Assembly (NCBI GenBank): GCA_937860285.1
Contig: CALMBS010000276.1
Span: 1-5,616, forward strand
Length of the DNA: 5,616 bases
Direction: 5' to 3'
From: an uncultured Chloroflexota bacterium
GTDB lineage: Bacteria > Chloroflexota > Dehalococcoidia > UBA2247 > RBG-13-53-26
Position 1 is the first letter of the stretch. The number at the start of each line of letters is the position of its first letter. The notes under the pieces were generated by a model, which was not told where the DNA came from, made no database searches, and saw only the letters and a program-made list of their open reading frames with translations. A program made the position numbers and the translations under genes. Below, piece by piece: positions 1 to 5,616 of this stretch.

Positions 1-1919
1 ACGGCCTCAAACTGGCTGCGGTAGAGCGAGGCGTAGAAGCCGTCCGCCGCCAGGAGGTCGGCGTGGCGGCCCTGCTCCACGATGTCCCCGTCCTTCATGA
101 CCAGGATGGTCTCCGCGTCGCGGATGGTGGAGAGGCGGTGGGCGATGATGAAGCTGGTGCGGTCCTTCATCAGCTCAGCCATGGCCCGCTGAATGAGGAC
201 CTCGGTGCGGGTGTCCACGGAGCTGGTGGCCTCGTCCAGGATGAGCATCTCCGGGTCCGCCAGGAAGGCCCGGGCGATGGTGAGGAGCTGCTTCTGGCCC
301 TGCGAGATGTTGCTGGACTCCTCGTTGATCTCGGTGTCGTAGCCGTGGGGCTTGGTGCGGATGAAGTGGTCCGCGTGGGCCATCCTGGCGGCAGCCATGA
401 TCTGCTCTTCGGTGGCCTCCGGACGGGCGTAGGCGATGTTCTCCCGGATGGTGCCGTTGAAGAGCCAGGTGTCCTGCAGCACCATGCCGAAGAGCCGCCG
501 CAGGTCCTGGCGCTTCATGTCCCGGATGTCCACCCCGTCGATGCGGATGGCGCCGTCGTTGATATCGTAGAAGCGCATCAGGAGCTTGACCATGGTGGTC
601 TTGCCCGCGCCGGTGGGCCCCACGATGGCCACCCTCTGGCCGGGCTTGATGTCGGCGCTGAAGTCGTGAATGACGGGCCGGGCCGGATCGTAGCCGAAGC
701 GGACGTGGTCGAAGCTCACGTTGCCGCGGACCGCCTCCAGCGTGACCGGTGCGGCCGCCTCCGGCACCTCCTCGGGCTCCTCCAGGAACTCGAAGATGCG
801 CTCCGCGGCAGCGGCCGTCGACTGGAGGATGTTGGCAATGTTGGCCACCTGCGCCAGCGGCATGGTGAACTGCCGCAGGTACTGGATGAAGGCCAGGATG
901 TCGCCCACCCCGATGGTCCCCTTCCCCGCCAGGTAGCCGCCCAGTATGACCACCGCCACGTATCCCAGGTTGCCCACGAACATCATCACCGGGAACATCA
1001 TGCCGGCCCAGAACTGGGACTTCCAGGAGGACTTGTACAGCTGCGCGTTGATCCCGTTGAACTTGTCGAGCGACCTCTCCTCCCCGTTGAAGGACTTCAT
1101 CACCACGTGCCCACCGTACATCTCCTCCACGTGGCCGTTGATGTGCCCCAGCTGCGCCTGCTGCGCCCGGAACTGGGGCTGGGAGACTCTGATGATGAAG
1201 CGGATGAAAAACAGGGAGATGGGCATGATGCCGAGGGCCACCAGGGTCATGATCCAGCTGATGGAGAACATCATGATCAGCACGCCCAGGATGCTGATCA
1301 CCGAGAAGATCATCTGGGAGAGGTTCTGGGTGAGTGTGGTGTTGATGGTGTCCACGTCGTTGGTCACCCGGCTGAGCACCTCGCCGTGGGTCTGCCGGTC
1401 GAAGTAACGCAGGGGCAGGCGGTTGATCTTCTCCGCAATGTCCCGCCGGAAGGCGTAGGTGATCCTGGTGGCCACGTTGGACATGATGAAGCCTTGCGCG
1501 TAGTTGAAGAGCGAGCTCACCAGGTACAGGGCCAGCAGTATCAGGGCAATGCGGCCGATGTACCCGAAGTCGATGGCGGCCCCCGGGACACCCGTGGCCT
1601 TGGCGATGACGCCTTCGAAGAGCCTGGTGGTGGCCCAGCCCAGCAGCTTGGGCCCCACGATCACCAGGGCCGTGCTGGCGATGGAGAACAGGACCACCAG
1701 GAGCAGGTGGATGCGGTAGGGCCGGGCGTACTGCATGAAGGCCCGGAAGGTGCGGCGGAAGTTCTTGGCCTTGTCGCCGGGCAGGAGGGCCCCCATGGGC
1801 CCGTGCGCCGGAGGGCCGCCAAACGGCCCCGCACCTCCGGGCCGGCCGGCGCCGGGACCGGGCATGGGCCCTCTCCCTCCGGGGATGGGTCCCCCGCCGG
1901 GCAACGGTCTCCCCATCAT
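1..1919 (-). CDS. Heterodimeric ABC exporter, catalytic (canonical Walker B) subunit; 3' end cut off by the window
   Basis: This is a half-transporter of the type IV (MDR-type) exporter family: a membrane domain followed by an ATPase that drives export across the cytoplasmic membrane. I translated 639 complete codons. Residues 1-47 are a Gly/Pro-rich tail with no membrane character. Residues 70-365 form the six-helix membrane domain. Residues 398-639 form the ATPase. Visible motifs are Walker A GPTGAGKT (434-441), Q-loop Gln482, signature SQGQ (539-542, second position Gln instead of Gly), Walker B ILDE with catalytic Glu563, D-loop SSVD (566-569) and H-loop His594. The degenerate signature with intact Glu and His matches TM288 and BmrD-type subunits (recalled family knowledge). 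The start at 1919 follows a strong AGGAGG and overlaps the upstream stop by 4 bp. A second ATG at 1916 is possible but worse spaced. The visible end, SLYRSQFEA, resembles family C-termini, so only a few residues are probably missing. There are no cysteines. The substrate is unknown. Confidence 0.95.
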   Translation of the reverse strand, partial: MMGRPLPGGGPIPGGRGPMPGPGAGRPGGAGPFGGPPAHGPMGALLPGDKAKNFRRTFRAFMQYARPYRIHLLLVVLFSIASTALVIVGPKLLGWATTRLFEGVIAKATGVPGAAIDFGYIGRIALILLALYLVSSLFNYAQGFIMSNVATRITYAFRRDIAEKINRLPLRYFDRQTHGEVLSRVTNDVDTINTTLTQNLSQMIFSVISILGVLIMMFSISWIMTLVALGIMPISLFFIRFIIRVSQPQFRAQQAQLGHINGHVEEMYGGHVVMKSFNGEERSLDKFNGINAQLYKSSWKSQFWAGMMFPVMMFVGNLGYVAVVILGGYLAGKGTIGVGDILAFIQYLRQFTMPLAQVANIANILQSTAAAAERIFEFLEEPEEVPEAAAPVTLEAVRGNVSFDHVRFGYDPARPVIHDFSADIKPGQRVAIVGPTGAGKTTMVKLLMRFYDINDGAIRIDGVDIRDMKRQDLRRLFGMVLQDTWLFNGTIRENIAYARPEATEEQIMAAARMAHADHFIRTKPHGYDTEINEESSNISQGQKQLLTIARAFLADPEMLILDEATSSVDTRTEVLIQRAMAELMKDRTSFIIAHRLSTIRDAETILVMKDGDIVEQGRHADLLAADGFYASLYRSQFEA

Positions 1920-4141
1920 GACGCCAGCTCCTCCTGGGAGAGCTGCGAGAGCGCGATCTCCCGGTACACCTCGGAGTCCTTCATCAGCTGGGCGTGCGTG
2001 CCGATGCCGGCGACGCCGCCGTTCTCCAGGACCACGATCTGGTCCGCCCCCATGATCGGCCCCACCCTCTGGGTCACGATCAGGACGGTGGCCTCGGCCG
2101 TCTCCTGGCGCAGCGCCCGGCGCAGGGCCACGTCGGTCTTGTAGTCCAGGGCGGAGAAGGCGTCGTCGAAGATGAATATCTCCGGGCGCCTGGCCAGCGC
2201 CCGGGCGATGGCCAGCCGCTGCTTCTGGCCGCCGGAGAGATTGGCCCCGGCCTGAGCCACCACGGTCTCATACCCCTTCTCGCTGGCGCTGACAAACTCC
2301 GTGGCCTGGGCGATCCCGGCCGCCTTCTCCACCTCCGGCCGGGAGGCCTCCTCCCGGCCGTACCTGATGTTGCTCTCGATGGTGCCGGAGAAGAGCACCG
2401 CCTGCTGCGGCACGTATCCTATCTTGCCGCGCAGGCTGTGCTGGGTGACGTTCCGCACGTCCAGGCCGTCCACCAGCACCTGGCCGTCGGTGGCGTCGTA
2501 GAAGCGCAGTATGAGATTGACCAGCGTGGACTTGCCGCTGCCGGTGCTGCCGATGAAGGCGGTGGTCTGACCGGGCCGGGCCGTGAATGAGATGTGCCGC
2601 AGCACGTCCTTCTCCGCCCCCGGGTAGCGGAAGGTCACGTCCTGGAACTGCACCAGGCCCCTCAAGTCCTCCTTGAACCGCTCCGCCACGGGGGGGTCCT
2701 TGATGGAGGGCTCGGTGTCCAGCACTTCTGCCACCCGCGCCGCGGACACGCTGGCGCGGGGCAGCATGATGAAGACCATGGAGATCATGATGAAGCTGAA
2801 GATGATCTGCATGGTGTACTGCATGGTGGCCATGATGTCGCCCACCTGCATCCGGGACTGGTCCACCTGGTGGGCGCCCACCCAGATGATGAGCAGCATG
2901 ACCCCGTTCATGATCAGCATCATCATGGGCATCATGAAGACCATCACCCGGTTGACGAAGAGGCTGACGCCGGTCAGCTCCATGTTGGCCAGGTCGAACT
3001 TCTTCTCCGCCGCCTTCTCGGTGTTGAAGGCCCGGATCACCATCAGGCCGGAGAGGAACTCCCGGGTGACCAGGTTGAGCCGGTCCACCAGCCTCTGCAT
3101 GACGCGGAACTTGGGGATGGCGAAGAGGAACACGGTGATGATCAGGGTCAGGAGGGCCGCCACCGCGGCGGCGATGATCCACAGCATGGAGCGGTCCATG
3201 TCCAGCACCCGGACCAGGGCGCCGATGGCCATGACCGGCGCGTAGAACACGAACCGGAAGAGCATCACCGTCAGCATCTGGATCTGGGTGATGTCGTTGG
3301 TGGACCGGGTGATCAGGGAGGCGGTGGAGAAGCGGTCGAACTCCGCGGCGGAGAAGCTCTCCACCCGCTCGAACTGCCACCGCCGCAGGTCGCGCCCCAG
3401 CCCGGCGGCGATCCGGGCCGAGATGAGGCCCACCGTGACCGAGGCCGCCGCGGCCGCCAGGGCCAGCGCCAGCATGATCAGGCCGATGCGCCACATGTAG
3501 GCCATCCTGAGGCCCCCCAGGTCCACCCCGAGGGCCTGGTACTCGGCCTTGATCCAGGCGGCGGTGTACTGGCTGAGCACGCTGTCCGGCAGGCCGCCGG
3601 CCTGCTCCCGCACCGCGCTCCGCAACGCCGCCAGCTGCTCCGCCGGCAGAGCGGAGATGAAGTCGAAGGGGTCGGCCCCCGCCGGGACGGGCAGGCCCAG
3701 CTGCGCCAGCTGGTCGGGGGTGGCCTGCTCGATCCCGGCCACCGCCGGGATGACCCGCAGGAGCACCTGGTCCAGCCGCTCCTTCTGCGGGCCGTCAAGG
3801 TCCCCCAGGAGATAGAGCGGGGTGGAGGCCAGCACGGGGTACCGGTCCACCTTCCGCGCATACTCGTCGGGCGGAAGGGTGGACTCGTCCCCCAGGCTGT
3901 AGGCGGCGCCGGCCTCGGCCCTCTCGTCTTCGCTCATGAAGAGGGCCAGCCGGTCATACTCCGCGGGCCGCAGCGCCCCGGGCACCGCGTCTTCGATGCC
4001 GTTCCGCTGGATGCCGACGTTGACGATGTCGGACATGTAGGCCGGCAGGGAGAGATCGGCCATGGCCTGGCCGAAGAGCAGCAGGAGGATGACCAGGACC
4101 CAGAAAGACCAGGGCTTGAGGTACTTGATCAGTCGCGTCAT
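1916..4141 (-). CDS. Heterodimeric ABC exporter, degenerate-site subunit with large TM1-TM2 extracytoplasmic insertion
   Basis: This complete 741-residue half-transporter is the expected partner of the overlapping downstream gene. TM1 is about residues 12-33. Residues 46-205 form a mostly hydrophilic, acidic insertion, and TM2 starts near 213. Later helices lie near 290-312, 319-342, 396-420 and 440-462. The ATPase (about 496-741) has Walker A GSTGSGKS (531-538), Q-loop Gln579, an intact LSGGQ signature (635-639), Walker B IFIFDD with Asp660 where the catalytic Glu should be, and Gln691 in place of the H-loop His. This pattern is typical of the non-hydrolysing half of TM287/288-type pumps. 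Usual family length is about 580 residues, and the insertion accounts for the excess. Start choice: the N-terminus MTRLIKYLKPW is family-typical, and an in-frame stop lies at 4173-4171 with no start codon between. No Shine-Dalgarno precedes the ATG. There are no cysteines. The substrate cannot be read from the sequence. Confidence 0.96.
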   Translation of the reverse strand: MTRLIKYLKPWSFWVLVILLLLFGQAMADLSLPAYMSDIVNVGIQRNGIEDAVPGALRPAEYDRLALFMSEDERAEAGAAYSLGDESTLPPDEYARKVDRYPVLASTPLYLLGDLDGPQKERLDQVLLRVIPAVAGIEQATPDQLAQLGLPVPAGADPFDFISALPAEQLAALRSAVREQAGGLPDSVLSQYTAAWIKAEYQALGVDLGGLRMAYMWRIGLIMLALALAAAAASVTVGLISARIAAGLGRDLRRWQFERVESFSAAEFDRFSTASLITRSTNDITQIQMLTVMLFRFVFYAPVMAIGALVRVLDMDRSMLWIIAAAVAALLTLIITVFLFAIPKFRVMQRLVDRLNLVTREFLSGLMVIRAFNTEKAAEKKFDLANMELTGVSLFVNRVMVFMMPMMMLIMNGVMLLIIWVGAHQVDQSRMQVGDIMATMQYTMQIIFSFIMISMVFIMLPRASVSAARVAEVLDTEPSIKDPPVAERFKEDLRGLVQFQDVTFRYPGAEKDVLRHISFTARPGQTTAFIGSTGSGKSTLVNLILRFYDATDGQVLVDGLDVRNVTQHSLRGKIGYVPQQAVLFSGTIESNIRYGREEASRPEVEKAAGIAQATEFVSASEKGYETVVAQAGANLSGGQKQRLAIARALARRPEIFIFDDAFSALDYKTDVALRRALRQETAEATVLIVTQRVGPIMGADQIVVLENGGVAGIGTHAQLMKDSEVYREIALSQLSQEELAS
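1928..1935 (-). promoter_or_regulatory. Shine-Dalgarno for the second exporter subunit
   Basis: On the minus strand AGGAGGAG lies within the last codons of the first subunit gene, 8-10 bases before the ATG at 1919. It fixes that ATG as the start. With the ATGA stop/start overlap, it also implies that the second subunit is translated from the same mRNA, probably coupled to the first. Confidence 0.8.
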
Positions 4142-4155
4142 ACGGGCGGTCAGGT

Positions 4156-4169
4156 CGCGCTCGCGCGCG
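4156..4169 (-). other. Short leader hairpin with GNRA-type tetraloop
   Basis: On the minus strand CGCGC, GCGA, GCGCG would fold in RNA as a 5-bp all-G/C stem closed by a GCGA (GNRA-class) loop, ending 14 bases before the exporter start codon. It sits where a ribosome would load and no Shine-Dalgarno is present. It may tune translation of the first subunit, or it may simply reflect G/C-rich spacer sequence. Confidence 0.35.
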
Positions 4170-4192
4170 GGTCACCATCACTAGTGTGACCC
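4169..4192. promoter_or_regulatory. Inverted repeat with inner palindrome, candidate operator
   Basis: Plus-strand arms GGGTCAC (4169-4175) and GTGACCC (4186-4192) are perfect 7-bp inverted repeats around a 10-base centre. A separate perfect 8-bp palindrome, CACTAGTG (4179-4186), overlaps the right arm by one base and has a different centre of symmetry. The element covers the proposed -10 and start region of the exporter promoter, where a repressor dimer of TetR or MarR type would block transcription. That role is inference, and no regulator gene is in the window. No T-run follows it on either strand, so it does not look like an intrinsic terminator. Confidence 0.45.
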
Positions 4193-4211
4193 TAACCGTC
4201 CGCTGCGTCAA
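4183..4211 (-). promoter_or_regulatory. Possible sigma-70-type promoter for the exporter operon
   Basis: On the minus strand TTGACG (4211-4206) matches the -35 consensus at five of six positions. A 17-base spacer follows, then CACACT (4188-4183), a weak -10 matching at three of six. Transcription would begin near 4177, giving a leader of about 36 bases. The good -35 and exact spacing favour it. The poor -10, and the ease of chance matches, limit confidence. Exporter transcription by read-through from the chemoreceptor gene is the alternative. Confidence 0.35.
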
Positions 4212-4230
4212 TGCCGGCTGCGAGGTCCGG

Positions 4231-5616
4231 CTACGAGGTCTTGAACACCTTCACCGTGTTCCGCAGCAGATCCGAGGTGTCCGCCAGCGACTGCGCCGCC
4301 GCCAGGGACTCCTGGACCTGGGCCGACATCTCCTCCACCGAGGCCGATACCTGCTCCGCCGCCGCGCTGTTCTCCTCCGACACCCCGGCCGTGGCTTCGA
4401 CCGCCTGGGAAACAGCTCCCGCGCTGGCCGTCATCTCCTCCGTGGCCGCCGCGTTTTCCTCGATAATGTGATCGATGCGGTCGATGGCCGTCACCATGTT
4501 GCCGGAGAGCTCCTGCAGCCTCTCGGCGGCCGAGGTTATCTCGTCCACCTGTTTCCCCACCCTGGCCGACCGGGCCAGGATGTCGTCCAGGGCCGATCCG
4601 GCGTCGGCCGCCAGCCGGTAGCCGGTCTCCACCTCACTGCTCCCCTGCTGCATGGCGTCCACCGCGTCCCGCACCTCACCCTGGATCCCCCCAACCAGCG
4701 CCGCTATCTCCTTGGTCGCGGCCGAGGACCTCTCGGCCAGCTTCCGCACCTCGTCGGCCACCACCGCAAACCCCCGCCCCTGCTCCCCGGCCCTGGCGGC
4801 TTCTATAGCCGCATTGAGGGCCAGGAGGTTGGTCTGGGCGGCAATATCATCTATGGTGCCCACGATGGCCCCGATCTCCTCGGACCTCTTACCCAGGTCC
4901 GTCATCCTCCCCGACACCGCGTCCATGGCAGTCTTGATGCGGCCCATGCCCTGCACCGTCTCGTGGGTCTTCCGGGCGCCTTCGGCCGCGGAGTCCGCCG
5001 TGCTGGCCCACTCCGTGCTGCCGGCTTTGGCGTTGGTGGTAACCTCGTCTATGGCCTCCGATACGCTCCTCACTATGCCCGAAGCTTCTTCGACCCCCTT
5101 CGACTGCACCTGCGACCCTTCCGCTATCCGGTCGATGGCGCCGGTCAGCTGCTCCACGCTGGTGGTCGTCTGCTGCAGGGACGAGGACTGATCGGAAGCG
5201 CCCCTGGCCACCTGTTGTATAGTGCTGGTGATCTGCTGCGTGGCCTGCGCCGTCTGCTCCGCCGCCCTGGTGAGCTGCGCGCTGGCCTCAGCCACGCCCT
5301 CCGCCACCGTCTTGACCTTGCCTATCAGCTGTTTTTGCTGCGCCACCATCTGGGCCAGCGCCCGGCCAAAGGTGTCCTTCTCAGACCGCGGCCTGACCTC
5401 CACCGCCAGGTCTCCGGCCGCCACCCTGGCGGCCACATCCGCCATCTCGTTCATGTAATCGACAACCTTGCAGTACGACTCTCCCAGGGCCCCGATCTCG
5501 TCACTGGACTTGATCTCCACCTTCTGCTCCACGTCCCCCATGGAGAGCGCCTCGAAGCTCTTCACCAGCCTGTTGAGGGGGTCGTTGAGCATGTAGCGTA
5601 TGGCCACCACGCAGAG
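4231..5616 (-). CDS. Methyl-accepting chemotaxis protein, 5' end cut off by the window
   Basis: This is the cytoplasmic part of a transmembrane chemoreceptor that would control CheA kinase through CheW. The frame is open to the window edge, giving 461 visible residues. Numbering here is from the GTG codon at 5610, which is an internal Val and not the real start; Leu-Cys precede it. Residues up to about 8 look like the end of the last membrane helix. HAMP 1 spans about 8-57 (Pro11, DEIG 37-40). HAMP 2 spans about 57-108 (GDLAVEV 66-72, KDTFG 78-82). A long Ala/Glu/Gln-rich coiled coil follows. The hairpin tip is unmistakable: QTNLLALNAAIEAARAGEQG (259-278) and the following RGFAVVADEVRKLAERS. 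Segments fitting the methylation consensus are 142-151, 387-396 and 415-424. The C-terminus ends FKTS, with no NWETF-type CheR tether. The sensor domain and ligand lie outside the window. It is followed by an 89-bp gap and is probably not functionally tied to the exporter. Confidence 0.96.
   Translation of the reverse strand, partial: LCVVAIRYMLNDPLNRLVKSFEALSMGDVEQKVEIKSSDEIGALGESYCKVVDYMNEMADVAARVAAGDLAVEVRPRSEKDTFGRALAQMVAQQKQLIGKVKTVAEGVAEASAQLTRAAEQTAQATQQITSTIQQVARGASDQSSSLQQTTTSVEQLTGAIDRIAEGSQVQSKGVEEASGIVRSVSEAIDEVTTNAKAGSTEWASTADSAAEGARKTHETVQGMGRIKTAMDAVSGRMTDLGKRSEEIGAIVGTIDDIAAQTNLLALNAAIEAARAGEQGRGFAVVADEVRKLAERSSAATKEIAALVGGIQGEVRDAVDAMQQGSSEVETGYRLAADAGSALDDILARSARVGKQVDEITSAAERLQELSGNMVTAIDRIDHIIEENAAATEEMTASAGAVSQAVEATAGVSEENSAAAEQVSASVEEMSAQVQESLAAAQSLADTSDLLRNTVKVFKTS

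Noticed and set aside
63..2144. 693-codon plus-strand open frame, and a similar 531-codon one at 2594-4189
   Set aside because: Both are antisense to clearly recognisable ABC transporter sequence. Their translations are His/Gly/Asp/Val-rich with no domain character, as expected when a high-GC gene is read on the opposite strand.
3954..4211. Minus-strand frame starting at TTG 4211 that overlaps the exporter start in another frame
   Set aside because: Most of it lies inside the first subunit gene out of frame, its product is Arg/Pro/His-rich shadow sequence, and no ribosome site precedes it. A short regulatory leader peptide is not supported.
4213..4231. GCCGG / CCGGC hairpin at the MCP stop codon, considered as a transcription terminator
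   Set aside because: The stem is only 5 bp with a 9-base loop and has no following T-run. CCGG repeats are expected by chance in this composition.
4142..5616. A functional link in which the chemoreceptor senses the exporter's substrate
   Set aside because: Adjacency and shared strand are the only evidence. The sensor domain is outside the window, codon use differs, and the exporter seems to have its own promoter region.
1..5616. CRISPR arrays, tRNA or rRNA genes, insertion sequences, attachment sites
   Set aside because: Coding sequence fills all but 89 bases. I saw no regularly spaced repeats, no RNA gene signatures and no transposase or terminal repeats.

Overview
The window is a high-GC bacterial segment, roughly two-thirds G+C by eye. 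All real genes are on the minus strand. Read in the direction of transcription, from the high-coordinate end, they are: (1) a methyl-accepting chemotaxis protein (MCP) whose start lies outside the window, stopping at 4231; (2) an 89-bp intergenic region; (3) a complete 741-residue ABC exporter half-transporter, 4141 to 1916; and (4) a second half-transporter starting at 1919 that overlaps the first by 4 bp (ATGA) and runs off the window at base 1. Gene 4 appears to lack only its last few residues. Nearly all bases are coding. The many plus-strand open frames are antisense shadows of these genes, a common effect of high G+C.

The two ABC genes encode one heterodimeric type IV (MDR-type) exporter of the TM287/288, BmrCD, LmrCD class. 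The sequence shows the expected division of labour. The first subunit has a degenerate ATPase core (Asp for the catalytic Glu, Gln for the H-loop His) but an intact LSGGQ signature. The second has an intact Glu and His but a degenerate SQGQ signature. Together they would form one hydrolytic site and one non-hydrolytic site. The first subunit also carries an insertion of about 160 residues between TM1 and TM2, predicted to lie outside the membrane, and the second has a Gly/Pro-rich N-terminal tail. The substrate cannot be read from the sequence; drug, lipid or peptide export are all possible.

The MCP is a receptor signalling module: the end of its last membrane helix, two HAMP units and a full cytoplasmic coiled-coil hairpin. 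It has no evident functional link to the exporter. Its isoleucine codon use also differs from that of the exporter genes.

The intergenic region holds a plausible -35 element, a 7-bp inverted repeat covering the matching -10 position, an inner 8-bp palindrome, and a small GNRA-type hairpin just before a start codon that lacks a Shine-Dalgarno sequence. This suggests the exporter has its own, possibly repressor-controlled, promoter.

The protein architectures and the long-type MCP hairpin suggest a high-GC, possibly thermophilic, Firmicutes (Bacillota) lineage such as Symbiobacterium, Limnochordia or Moorella relatives. This is a judgement from recalled family resemblance, not a database match. 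I see no convincing new system here. The best items for a second look are the extracytoplasmic insertion and the promoter-region symmetry.
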